NCBI GenBank assembly: GCA_023443625.1
Contig: JAEZTQ010000038.1
Span: 1 to 64,000 of the forward strand
Length of the DNA stretch: 64,000 nucleotides
DNA from: Bacillota bacterium
GTDB taxonomy: Bacteria; Bacillota_A; Clostridia; Lachnospirales; Lachnospiraceae
Direction of reading: 5' to 3'
Positions 15,130-24,041 of the stretch are shown piece after piece (the stretch's first letter is position 1; each line of letters begins with the position of its first letter). A program made the position numbers and the translations under genes. The notes below the pieces were generated by a model, which was given only the letters and a program-made list of their open reading frames with translations, did no database searches and was not told where the DNA came from.

Positions 15130-17561
15130 TCTGGGGACTTTACATCAGCGTTACTCCATAATTCCTTTAGATACTTCTTCATTGAATTTAAATTCACTAG
15201 AATATTAGGAAACCATTCACGGGGAAACAAATTACTATATTGTTTCTGCGTGAATCGGTCATCTAGAAGAAGAATAGCGCCTACATCTTCCTTTGTTCGA
15301 ATTACTCTACCTGCAGACTGCAGCACTTTATTCATTCCTGAGTAGAGATAGGCATAATCAAATCCCTTACCATTTCTCTGATCAAAGTATCCCCGAAAGA
15401 GTTCTCTTTCATTACAAACCATAGGAAGGCCAGTTCCTACAATCACTGCTCCAATTAATCTATTATTCTTTAAATCAATACCTTCACTAAAGATCCCACC
15501 CATGACACAAAAACCAATCCTGCTCGTCTTTGGATTCTCAACAAACTCCTCTAGAAATAATTCCTTCTCCCCTTCTGTCATATTGCTATTTTGAATTACT
15601 GTTCCTTCAAGCTCTCCCTCTGCAAGCACAGCTATTTCCTGTAGTAATTGATAAGACGGGAAAAACACCATATAATTACCAATCTTCGCACTGGTGAAGC
15701 CTTTAATATAGTCTAAGATTTTACGATATTCATTTTCGTTTCTCCTGGTATACTTTGTACTTACATCGTTACCAATCATAATCAAACGATTTTCTTTTAA
15801 AAAGGTGGAGGGGGCATAAACTGCATAATCCTCCTTAGTTCCACCTAACTGCTCCATATAGTAATGAATGGGAAGTAAGGTCGCAGAAAACAAAATCGTA
15901 CTTCTGCCTTTATCCATACATCCTCGAAGGTTCTTGGAAGGATCCATACATTGCAGCTTTATTTTAAACCGCTCTTCCTCATAATCTGTATATATGGTAT
16001 AGCAATCATCTTTCAATTCATATATATTTAAGAAATGTCTGATATCTAAATAGAGTTTTATTATCTCTTCCTTGCCTTCATTAATAAATCCTTCTTCAAG
16101 AAAGACTTCATACTCTTCCATTAAACTGATTAAATGCATACAAAAGCCATCTACGTTATCTAATACCTCAAAGTCATCACATTCTCTTTTCATCCGCAAC
16201 AAATCATTATTGCAATAATCAAGATACTTTATAAGCCTTGAACTTTTATCCTTAACCAATCTTTTTACATAAAGGAAATCCTCTTTATATAAGACAGCGC
16301 TATACATCTGTCTTGCCCGATCAACAAGATTATGAGCTTCATCTATTAGGAATATATAATCATTTCCTTTCTCATTGGCAAAAAATCTTCTTAAATACAC
16401 ATTGGGATCAAAGGTATAGTTATAGTCGCAAATAATAGCATCTGCCCATAAAGTTGTATCCAATCCCATCTCAAAGGGGCAAACACAGTGTTTCTCTGCA
16501 TAAGAAGTAATATACTCTCTTGTAATATCATTCTCATTAAGAAGCAAGTCATATACCGCATCATTTACCCTGTCATAATGTCCTTCTGCTCGAGGACAGG
16601 ATGCAGGATTACAGTCGGGCTTATCTAGTATACAGATTTTCTCCTTTGCAGTGATTGTAACTACTTTAAAATGCAATCCCTTGTCTTTTAATAATTGGAA
16701 AGTATCCTCAGCCACTGTCCTGGTTATGGTTTTCGCCGTAAGATAAAAAATCTTCTCCCCTATTCCTTCTCCCATTGCTTTTATAGAGGGAAATACGGTT
16801 GATATTGTTTTACCTACTCCTGTTGGAGCTTCGATAAAGAGCTTCTTCTTCCTCAATATACTCTTATAGACACCTGTAACTAGTTCCTTCTGCCCCTCTC
16901 TGTAGGGAAAGGGAAACTCAAGTTTTTTAATTGCAGCGTTTCGACTATCTCTCCATTTAATCTGCCAAGCTGCCCATTTAGCATACTCAGAAACCAAATT
17001 ATCAAACCATAGACTTAATTCCTCATAAGTAAAAGTTTCCTCAAAGTACTTTAAATTTTCCGTCTTCAAATTACAATAAGTCATACGAATACCAATCCGG
17101 CTATATTTTTGTTCCCTAGCATATATATAAGCATAGCACATAGCCTGTGCCTTATGGACACCAATGGGTGATGTTAGATGGGATAACTCCATATACACAC
17201 CTTTAATTTCATCAATGACGACTTCAGGGGGATCTTCCTCCTCCTCCTCTTCATAAATCAGTACGGAAAACTCCTCAATAATCCTATTATTCGTTATAAT
17301 CCCATCAGCTCTTCCCTCTATGGTAAGTTCAAAGCTAATATCCTCTTTCTTTATGGGTATCTTTATACTTAAGGGTACCTCTGCCGTATAATTAACCCCC
17401 ATCTGCTTTTGAAGTTTACGGTGGATACGACTGCCCGCCTGCATGGCATCAACGCCATCATATCTTGCTCTTGTGTTGTCAAGATTACCGGAGCACAGGA
17501 TAAACTCAACAAGATTTCTGACAGATATTTTTATTTCATGGATATTATCCTGCATAAGCAT
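15126..17561 (-). CDS. Nuclease-helicase, DinG/XPD-type
   Basis: An 811-residue superfamily 2 DNA helicase. The Walker A motif APTGVGKT is at residues 245-252, the DEAH box at 407-410, and motif VI is QSAGRVIRTKEDVG near the C-terminus. Cysteines 310, 317, 322, 359 and 361 lie where XPD/DinG helicases bind an iron-sulphur cluster. The first 200 residues contain GRADGII and VIDEIKG (D117, E118, K120), followed by HKAQAMCYAYIYA, a PD-(D/E)XK nuclease pattern related to Cas4/RecB-type domains. A role in DNA repair or replication-structure processing is likely. The gene is single and convergent with its left neighbour. Confidence 0.9.
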   Translation of the reverse strand: MLMQDNIHEIKISVRNLVEFILCSGNLDNTRARYDGVDAMQAGSRIHRKLQKQMGVNYTAEVPLSIKIPIKKEDISFELTIEGRADGIITNNRIIEEFSVLIYEEEEEEDPPEVVIDEIKGVYMELSHLTSPIGVHKAQAMCYAYIYAREQKYSRIGIRMTYCNLKTENLKYFEETFTYEELSLWFDNLVSEYAKWAAWQIKWRDSRNAAIKKLEFPFPYREGQKELVTGVYKSILRKKKLFIEAPTGVGKTISTVFPSIKAMGEGIGEKIFYLTAKTITRTVAEDTFQLLKDKGLHFKVVTITAKEKICILDKPDCNPASCPRAEGHYDRVNDAVYDLLLNENDITREYITSYAEKHCVCPFEMGLDTTLWADAIICDYNYTFDPNVYLRRFFANEKGNDYIFLIDEAHNLVDRARQMYSAVLYKEDFLYVKRLVKDKSSRLIKYLDYCNNDLLRMKRECDDFEVLDNVDGFCMHLISLMEEYEVFLEEGFINEGKEEIIKLYLDIRHFLNIYELKDDCYTIYTDYEEERFKIKLQCMDPSKNLRGCMDKGRSTILFSATLLPIHYYMEQLGGTKEDYAVYAPSTFLKENRLIMIGNDVSTKYTRRNENEYRKILDYIKGFTSAKIGNYMVFFPSYQLLQEIAVLAEGELEGTVIQNSNMTEGEKELFLEEFVENPKTSRIGFCVMGGIFSEGIDLKNNRLIGAVIVGTGLPMVCNERELFRGYFDQRNGKGFDYAYLYSGMNKVLQSAGRVIRTKEDVGAILLLDDRFTQKQYSNLFPREWFPNILVNLNSMKKYLKELWSNADVKSPD

Positions 17562-18017
17562 ACCACTCCTTATCTTAATAACTTCTTGTATAGGTTCAAC
17601 GAATCAGGATGGGCTGTTCATAAATAACAGCCCATATTATTATATATCAACTAATCTTCTTCCTCTAGCAAGTCAGATTAGAATCTTTTACTTTAAATTT
17701 GTAATCATCTTACCCTAATATAAGGCAAGCTACTACGAATTAATTTTAAGCTATTTATATATAAAGTCAATATAATAAATTAATTAAATTATTTATGTTT
17801 TATATTGCATTTTATACCTTAATCTGTTACATTCTACTTATATTCCTCTTACCCAATTTGGGAGGCATACAAGAGTATCTTTGTATATAAAATAAAATTA
17901 TGTTAAAAATAAATTTATATACAAAATGAATTTGTAAGCAAGATGAATTTGCATAGTGAATCAATCATTATCTTACATGAATTCACTTATTATTAATTGA
18001 AAAAGCGAGGTAGTATT
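17562..18017. other. AT-rich spacer with one hairpin
   Basis: A 10 bp perfect stem (ATGGGCTGTT with AACAGCCCAT, 17609-17635, loop of seven) lies about 50 bp upstream of the helicase start. It has no T-run on the minus strand, so it may be a leader hairpin. The remaining 380 bp are very AT-rich and must hold the DUF1292 promoter; I see no gene. Confidence 0.5.
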
Positions 18018-18371
18018 ATGAGCGAACACCATCACGATTCCGGCTGCGGCTGTGGACACGATCATGATCATGAGTATGATACAATTACATTATCTTTAGA
18101 TGACGGTACAGAGTTAAACTGTGTAGTTTTAGATATCTTCTCTGTAGATAACAAGGATTATATTGCCCTTCAACCTGAAGAAGGTGAAGAAGAAGATAGT
18201 GTATTCTTATACCGTTACATCCAAGAAGGTGACGAAGATCCTCAACTACTTAACATCGATGATGACGATGAATTCGAAGCAGTTGCTGATGCATTCGAGG
18301 AGCTCTTAGATACACAGGATTTTGAAGATATGTTCGATGAAGATTTCGATGAAATTGAGGATGAAGAATAA
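18018..18371 (+). CDS. DUF1292 acidic protein with His/Cys-rich N-terminus
   Basis: A 117-residue very acidic protein of the DUF1292 (YrzB-like) family, with YDTITLSLDDGTELNCVVL at residues ~21-39 and DKDYIALQPEEGEEEDSVFLY-type core strands. The N-terminus is SEHHHDSGCGCGHDHDHEY, a probable metal-binding tail. ATG 18018 follows GAGGTAG; the in-frame TTG at 17997 has no site. A terminator follows. Function of the family is unknown. Confidence 0.87.
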   Translation: MSEHHHDSGCGCGHDHDHEYDTITLSLDDGTELNCVVLDIFSVDNKDYIALQPEEGEEEDSVFLYRYIQEGDEDPQLLNIDDDDEFEAVADAFEELLDTQDFEDMFDEDFDEIEDEE

Positions 18372-18409
18372 TCTTACTGATCTATATTAGTTAATTTTAT
18401 TATTAAATC

Positions 18410-18440
18410 AGAGGCTGTTGCATAAATTGCGGCAGCCTCT
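18410..18440. terminator. Terminator between DUF1292 and UvrD-type helicase genes
   Basis: AGAGGCTGTTGC pairs with GCGGCAGCCTCT around a 7 nt loop, then AAAATT. It lies between convergent genes and can act for both. Confidence 0.8.
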
Positions 18441-18468
18441 AAAATTATATATCTGCAAAACGAGAGTT

Positions 18469-20313
18469 TTACATTTCTGTTATTTCATCAATAAACCTTG
18501 ACCACTTTGATACCTTATTATAACGTTCTTTTGCACTATAGATATATAAAGCTTCTTTCGCCCTGGTCATAGCAACATAGAATAGACGACGTTCTTCCTC
18601 TATGTCCTCGGCTAAAGTAGCTTTTTTATGGGGCATAATACCTTCATTGGCGTCGACTATAAAAACCGTAGGAAATTCCAACCCCTTGGAGCTATGCATG
18701 GTGGCTACCATTACGCTATCTATAGAGTTATTTTTCATATCCATAGCCTGTCTTTTTAATTCTTCCTTATATTCCTCCATATAGAAAAACCAATCTTCAA
18801 AGGTCTTAAACTCCCTGGCACTTTCTTGTAACTCATCCAAAACATCGATTAATTCCTCTGCTTTAATTCTTCTTTGCTCTGCATATTCCTTAAGATAATC
18901 CTCATATCCAATGCCCCGCCTTATGTAGTTAACTGCTCCATACGGGTTCATTCTCCCTAATGCACAAAGATCATATTCCAGCTGATCCAAACGTTCTAAC
19001 ATCCAGTTCTTATCCTCATAATAATCCTTAAGCGCTTCAAAATCTACCTCAGGGCTATCAAAGCATTCTCTTGTGATATAACGCTTGGGACGGTTAATTA
19101 TCTGTAAAAACAGCTGTCTTGCCCTTTGCCCCATAGCAATTTTTATATAAGTGATGATATCCCGTGTAATCCAATGTTCAAATAGATTTGGTAAATTATC
19201 CTTCATTTGAAATGGAATATTATATTCCATCAGCTTATGTATGAGCGCTCCGGACCCCAAGCTGGTTCGAACCAGTATGGCTATATGAGAAAAGGGTATT
19301 CCTTCTTTATTTAACTTTATTATTTCTTCTGATACCTTTTGATTCTCCTGGGTTAAGGTATCAAAATGACCGATAATTACCTTAGCTCCTTCTTCTTTCA
19401 CTGCCAAAGCATCCTTCTCATATCGTTTTTGATTATGGCGAATTAGCTTCTTGGAGGCTTCTAAGATATTTGCTGTAGAACGGTAATTCTTATCCAGGAA
19501 TATCTTTTTACAATGGGGATAATCCACAGGAAAATTCAACATTATCTCTGGCTTTGCCCCTCTAAAACGGTATATGGATTGATCATCATCTCCTACAATA
19601 AATAAATTATTTTGAGGTAAGGCCAGCATTCTTACGATGTCATACTGCACCATATTTATATCTTGAAATTCATCGATTAATATATATTGATACTTATTTT
19701 GCCATAGAGTGAGAATGTCCTTACGCTCCCTAAAGAGCTGATAACACATTAACAACATATCATCAAAATCAATTAAGTTTGATTTTCTTAACTTACGATT
19801 GTATTCTATATAGATATCACGAAAGACCTCATCAGCACAATGAAGAGAATAATAATTAGCCAGCTCTACCCGGTTGCCCTTCACTAAGCTTATTTCAGAA
19901 CACAAATCTGCTATAAACTCCTTCTCATCCTCATATTCTAGCTCCATACGATGAATGATTTCCTTCATATACTGAAAACGGACATCCTCTCTTACAACAT
20001 TACTGGCATTGAGATGGTATGCATATTTTAATATGGTAAAAAATATTGCATGAAAAGTACCAAAATTCACTCTAGTACTAGCTACCTTTCTCAATGAAAG
20101 AAAACGTTCCTTCATCTCAGAAGCAGCCGCTTTAGTAAATGTAATAACCAGAATTTTCTCCTCAGGTATTTGTTCTTGTTCAATTAAGTATTTCGTTCGC
20201 TCCGTGATTACCAGGGTTTTTCCTGATCCCGGACCCGCTAGTACCAGCATTGGGCCGTCAGTATGACCTACTGCCTGCTGCTGTGCCTGATTCATTTGCA
20301 TAAAAATAACCAT
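18469..20313 (-). CDS. UvrD/PcrA-type DNA helicase
   Basis: A 614-residue superfamily 1 helicase. The Walker A motif is AGPGSGKTLVITERTKYLI near residue 26, DEFQDIN carries the Walker B, and GDDDQSIYRFRGA is motif III-like. MHSSKGLEFPTVFIVDA and EERRLFYVAMTRAKEAL are the C-terminal motifs. It is about 100 residues shorter than PcrA and lacks the C-terminal extension, so it belongs to the short clostridial UvrD-like group. It unwinds DNA from 3' ends in repair or plasmid/replication maintenance. ATG 20313 follows AGAAGGAAGG; ATGs at 20301 and 20295 are alternatives. Confidence 0.92.
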   Translation of the reverse strand: MVIFMQMNQAQQQAVGHTDGPMLVLAGPGSGKTLVITERTKYLIEQEQIPEEKILVITFTKAAASEMKERFLSLRKVASTRVNFGTFHAIFFTILKYAYHLNASNVVREDVRFQYMKEIIHRMELEYEDEKEFIADLCSEISLVKGNRVELANYYSLHCADEVFRDIYIEYNRKLRKSNLIDFDDMLLMCYQLFRERKDILTLWQNKYQYILIDEFQDINMVQYDIVRMLALPQNNLFIVGDDDQSIYRFRGAKPEIMLNFPVDYPHCKKIFLDKNYRSTANILEASKKLIRHNQKRYEKDALAVKEEGAKVIIGHFDTLTQENQKVSEEIIKLNKEGIPFSHIAILVRTSLGSGALIHKLMEYNIPFQMKDNLPNLFEHWITRDIITYIKIAMGQRARQLFLQIINRPKRYITRECFDSPEVDFEALKDYYEDKNWMLERLDQLEYDLCALGRMNPYGAVNYIRRGIGYEDYLKEYAEQRRIKAEELIDVLDELQESAREFKTFEDWFFYMEEYKEELKRQAMDMKNNSIDSVMVATMHSSKGLEFPTVFIVDANEGIMPHKKATLAEDIEEERRLFYVAMTRAKEALYIYSAKERYNKVSKWSRFIDEITEM

Positions 20314-20537
20314 GCCTTCCTTCTAAGTATGAATGATGCTTCTTAATAATTCACACTAATTCTACATGCTGCCAAAGAACAGCGAATTTGGGCGGCAGCA
20401 CAAATTTAACGATTAAAAAATCTTTGTTTTTCAATCGATCTCCATCAATTATAGGGAACTTGGATGAATAGTTGATTTACCAGATTATAGATGTAACTGA
20501 TAGATAAGTAATAATAAAAATGTAATATCAAATTATA

Positions 20538-20650
20538 AGATATATGGTATAGTAAAATCAGATACATCCACTCCATAGTTACTTAAGGCTTATGCCCTTC
20601 AAACCAATAATCAAGTATCATAACTGATTTTACTAACCATCCATATATCT
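20538..20650. repeat. 113 nt long imperfect hairpin downstream of gltX
   Basis: AGATATATGG-TATAGTAAAATCAG (20538-20561) pairs with CTGATTTTACTA-ACCAT-CCATATATCT (20624-20650), with a small internal bulge. The inner GATAC and GTATC continue the stem. The end of the stem lies 14 bp past the gltX stop. The total length and terminal complementarity resemble a miniature inverted-repeat element or a structured RNA. The remaining 220 bp up to the helicase gene hold a GCTGCC/GGCAGC pair near 20370-20398 and no gene. Confidence 0.7.
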
Positions 20651-20663
20651 GCCAGCTAAAGCA

Positions 20664-22139
20664 TTAACTTAATTTATCAATTGCTGTTTTAATGCGGTGT
20701 AAACTTTCTTCCTTACCGATAATATTCATAATTTCATATGCCCCACCTGGAGTGGATTGTTTACCGGAAACTGCTGTTCTAATGGGCCATAATCCCTGAC
20801 CGTTCTTAATGCCCTGTTCTGCAATATACGCCATAATTAAGGCTTCAATATTAGCTTCTGAATAATCCTCCAGTGCCTCCAGTTTAGAAAGTAAATCCCT
20901 AAGTACCTTAAGGGAGCTTTCTGAATCTGTCTTCATCTTCTTATGAGTAAACATTGCAATATCATAATCCGGTAGCTCTTCAAAGAAATCAATCATATCC
21001 TTAATATCCACTAAGGTCTCAATTCTCGTCTTAACAAGAGCTGCTATTTTACGTAGGTCTAAATCCCTTTTAATTACTTCCTGAATATAAGGCTCTGCCA
21101 GCTCATAATATGCCTCAAACTCCATATTCTTCAGATATTCACCATTCATCCAGCGAAGCTTAACAATATCAAATACAGCAGGCGCCTTATTAATATGTTT
21201 ATAATCAAATTCGCGAATTAAATCATCAAGGGACATAATCTCCATGTTATTAGGGGCACTCCAGCCAAGCAATGCAACAAAATTAATAATCGCTTCAGAG
21301 ATAAAGCCCTGCTCTAATAAATCCTCATAAGAGGAATGACCGCTTCTTTTACTGAGCTTTTTATGCTCTTCATTGGTGATTAGTGGTAAATGAACATAAA
21401 CCGGTTCTTCCCAACCAAAATCCTGATATAGCCTTGTATACTTAGGTGTTGAGGATAAGTATTCATTGCCTCTTACCACATGGGTAATCTTCATCAGGTG
21501 ATCATCAATTACATTGGCAAAATTATAAGTAGGATAACCGTCTGATTTAATCAAAACCATATCATCAAGCTCTTCATTATCAACAGTAATATCACCAAAG
21601 ATTGCATCATGGAAGGTTGTACTGCCATCCAATGGATTATTCTGACGTATAACATAAGGTATTCCAGCTGCAAGATTTGCTTCTATCTCCTCCTTAGAAA
21701 GGTGAAGACAGTGTTTATCATATTTGGTTATCTCCTTTACTTCCTCATCTGCTTCTTGGTCAGAATCCCCCACCGCTGTTTTCAGTGATTCTAAGCGTTC
21801 CTTAGTACAGAAACAATAATAGGCTGCTCCCTTAGCAACAAGCTCTTTGGCATATTCAAGATAAACACCACTTGCTTGACGTTCACTTTGAACATAGGGT
21901 CCATAGCCACCATCTTTATCTGGTCCTTCGTCATGAACTAAGCCTGTACCCTTCATGGTACGGTAAATGATATCTACGGCTCCTTCTACAAGACGTTCCT
22001 GATCTGTATCTTCTATTCTAAGAATGAAGGTTCCACCCTCATGCTTTGCAATTAAATACTCATATAATGCGGTTCTTAAATTGCCGACATGCATTTTCCC
22101 CGTCGGACTTGGTGCAAATCTGGTTCTGATTTCACTCAT
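20664..22139 (-). CDS. gltX: Glutamyl-tRNA synthetase
   Basis: A 491-residue class I aminoacyl-tRNA synthetase. The HIGH-type motif is [20 protein letters not shown] near residues 7-26, and the KMSKS-type motif is [16 protein letters not shown] near residue 255. [24 protein letters not shown] matches the Glx-type active site and separates it from other class I enzymes. It charges tRNA-Glu (and possibly tRNA-Gln, for later amidation). ATG 22139 follows AGGTGG six bases upstream. An upstream in-frame TTG overlaps that site. Confidence 0.97.
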   Translation of the reverse strand: MSEIRTRFAPSPTGKMHVGNLRTALYEYLIAKHEGGTFILRIEDTDQERLVEGAVDIIYRTMKGTGLVHDEGPDKDGGYGPYVQSERQASGVYLEYAKELVAKGAAYYCFCTKERLESLKTAVGDSDQEADEEVKEITKYDKHCLHLSKEEIEANLAAGIPYVIRQNNPLDGSTTFHDAIFGDITVDNEELDDMVLIKSDGYPTYNFANVIDDHLMKITHVVRGNEYLSSTPKYTRLYQDFGWEEPVYVHLPLITNEEHKKLSKRSGHSSYEDLLEQGFISEAIINFVALLGWSAPNNMEIMSLDDLIREFDYKHINKAPAVFDIVKLRWMNGEYLKNMEFEAYYELAEPYIQEVIKRDLDLRKIAALVKTRIETLVDIKDMIDFFEELPDYDIAMFTHKKMKTDSESSLKVLRDLLSKLEALEDYSEANIEALIMAYIAEQGIKNGQGLWPIRTAVSGKQSTPGGAYEIMNIIGKEESLHRIKTAIDKLS

Positions 22140-22168
22140 GTGCAACCACCTCTCAAGATTGTTTTATT

Positions 22169-22204
22169 ATAGCAAATTGTTTTATTAAACATGCAATTTG
22201 CTAT
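22169..22204. repeat. 11 bp inverted repeat upstream of gltX
   Basis: ATAGCAAATTG and CAATTTGCTAT are perfect inverted copies 14 bp apart, 30-65 bp before the gltX start. No T-box sequence is present nearby. It could be an operator or an mRNA leader hairpin. Confidence 0.6.
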
Positions 22205-22245
22205 TCATTTCATATATTTTACTAGTAGCTTACTCTTTTATACCC

Positions 22246-22279
22246 TTATGGTATAATGTCTGTCGACATTATACCATAA
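22246..22279. repeat. 34 bp perfect palindrome upstream of gltX
   Basis: TTATGGTATAATGTC and GACATTATACCATAA are perfect 15 bp inverted copies around TGTC. Both arms include TATAAT-like words, so it may overlap a promoter or be a strong dyad operator. It sits about 110 bp before gltX. Confidence 0.8.
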
Positions 22280-22359
22280 CTTAATTAAAAATAAAATATT
22301 GAATATATAAATGCAAGTTTGACCATTACCATAACCCTAGAACTGCCCCATTTAAAAGA

Positions 22360-22390
22360 GTGTCTGTAATGGCAAATGACCTACAGACAC
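22360..22390 (-). terminator. Terminator of the ABC-CARDB operon
   Basis: On the minus strand GTGTCTGTA and TACAGACAC form a 9 bp stem followed by TCTTTT. It lies 40 bp past the permease stop. Confidence 0.85.
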
Positions 22391-22429
22391 CCTTTGTTCG
22401 TTGTTTATGTTGTATTCAAGGAATTTACC

Positions 22430-23761
22430 TTAACCGTCCGTCTTCATAGCTTCGATAGCACTAATCTTAGTCGCACGTCTCGCAGGGAAGTATCCTGATA
22501 CAAGTCCCACTAAGACAGAAATGCCTAAGGATGCAAGGGGTAAATATAGGGGTATGACTGAAAAGGTGGTATTTGTCATATCATACATATAGTTACCTGA
22601 CATTAAAGCTTTAAAGACCGGGGCACCGAATTTATTAACTGCCCAGGAGGCCAAATATCCCAAACCAATACCTAATGCTCCACCAAAAAGACCTATGATC
22701 GCTGCCTCAAAAAGGAAAAGTTTTCGAACATCCTTAATGGTACAGCCAAGGACCTTCATAATTCCTATCTCTTTGGTTCGCTCATAAATTGACATAACCA
22801 TGGTATTGGCAATACTTATTGCGGATACAGCCATGGATACAGCTCCTAATGCTCCTAATACCATCTGTAAGGTCTTAGATGCATTCTGAAGGGGAACTAG
22901 ATTTTGCATCAAACTATTAGATTTATAGCCCATCTCCTCTATTTTATCCTGTACTTCCCGTACATTGTCAATATTATCTACGTTAAGTCTTATCTCTCTA
23001 TATGTATTAATGATTTTTAACGCCTTTTTACGATCTGCAACAGAGAGTGTGTTACAGTATTCCATATATATTTTCTTGAAATAATTTAAATCCATATAAA
23101 TACCATAGTCATAATCAGCGTAAGTCTGTACCATCTTAGCAATATTTTTTAGAGGAAGAGAAAACTCTTTCTTTTTTGGTGCCACAGGATACATCCCCTG
23201 AAATTTCATCTCAACTTTTTGCTTCTGAAGATCAATCTGTTTACTATCACCGCTTCTTGAATAAGGATTATAAAATTCCCAAGGCATTGAAAACCCAAAA
23301 ACTATGGAAGAATTATCTTCTGCTGATGGGTACTCACCATATTGGAGTTCCGGAAAATCAAATGCCTCAAAGGTGGAATAATCCATTGCCTGAAAAGACA
23401 TCCAGGTCTGGTATTTCCCAGCATATAACTGGCCATCAGCATAAATAACGGGACTTACAGCTTTAACATGATCCAAAGACTTAAGCTTTTCTACCAAAGC
23501 ATCATCTAAGGTCTGTTCCTTACTTCCTAGCCATTCTCCACTCTCATCAAAGATCCCTTGACTACTATTGACATAGATTATAGTCATGCTGCCCTGCTGC
23601 TTGAGCTGAGTGTTAAAGTTATTATTCATACCTTTACCAATAGACACCATGATAATTATGGATAAAGAGCCTATTACAACGCCCAAAACAGTTAGAATCG
23701 TCCTGGCCTTTCTCCGGGACAGGTTTTTTAAACCCATCACGAACAAATCATTAATCCTCAT
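22430..23761 (-). CDS. FtsX/MacB-type ABC transporter permease
   Basis: A 443-residue MacB-like permease. A first membrane helix (RTILTVLGVVIGSLSIIIMVSI) is followed by a ~230-residue extracytoplasmic domain and three C-terminal helices, with YERTKEIGIMKVLGCTIKDV and a final FPARRATKISAIEAMKTDG, both family signatures. ATG 23761 follows AAGGGA with nine-base spacing; the upstream TTG is less likely. It overlaps the 84-residue membrane protein by 11 bp and is the last gene of the operon ending at the 22360 hairpin. It probably works with the ATPase at 26525-27334. Confidence 0.92.
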   Translation of the reverse strand: MRINDLFVMGLKNLSRRKARTILTVLGVVIGSLSIIIMVSIGKGMNNNFNTQLKQQGSMTIIYVNSSQGIFDESGEWLGSKEQTLDDALVEKLKSLDHVKAVSPVIYADGQLYAGKYQTWMSFQAMDYSTFEAFDFPELQYGEYPSAEDNSSIVFGFSMPWEFYNPYSRSGDSKQIDLQKQKVEMKFQGMYPVAPKKKEFSLPLKNIAKMVQTYADYDYGIYMDLNYFKKIYMEYCNTLSVADRKKALKIINTYREIRLNVDNIDNVREVQDKIEEMGYKSNSLMQNLVPLQNASKTLQMVLGALGAVSMAVSAISIANTMVMSIYERTKEIGIMKVLGCTIKDVRKLFLFEAAIIGLFGGALGIGLGYLASWAVNKFGAPVFKALMSGNYMYDMTNTTFSVIPLYLPLASLGISVLVGLVSGYFPARRATKISAIEAMKTDG

Positions 23762-24005
23762 AAAGATCAATCCCTTTTTTTATTTTTCTCTTAGCTAAAA
23801 GTATACCTAAGACAATACTTACTATAAGAACCCCTGCTGACACACCGATAACAAATATCCAAGAAGATAATAAGGGATTCTTAATCTCACCGCCAGCTCC
23901 AGCTTCTGTCATGGCACCCTCACCAGAATAATCTATGTATCCTTCTTTCCCCTCAGCAACTGATAATGCTGCAACTGCCGTATTATAAACATCAAAATTA
24001 TCCAT
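23751..24005 (-). CDS. Small single-pass membrane protein
   Basis: An 84-residue protein with an acidic, Ala/Gly-rich outer segment (residues 1-46) and one membrane helix (WIFVIGVSAGVLIVSIVLGIL, about 49-69). A short charged tail KRKIKKGIDLYED follows. No family recognised. It lies between the CARDB-like protein and the permease, overlapping the latter, so it is likely a small subunit of the same complex. Confidence 0.72.
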   Translation of the reverse strand: MDNFDVYNTAVAALSVAEGKEGYIDYSGEGAMTEAGAGGEIKNPLLSSWIFVIGVSAGVLIVSIVLGILLAKRKIKKGIDLYED

Positions 24006-24041
24006 CTATTCCTCCATCCCAGGTTAAAGCCCTGCCTCTAT

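Noticed and set aside
22140..22429. T-box riboswitch upstream of gltX
   Set aside because: No conserved T-box sequence or antiterminator is visible; the dyads are simple inverted repeats and the terminator belongs to the neighbouring operon.
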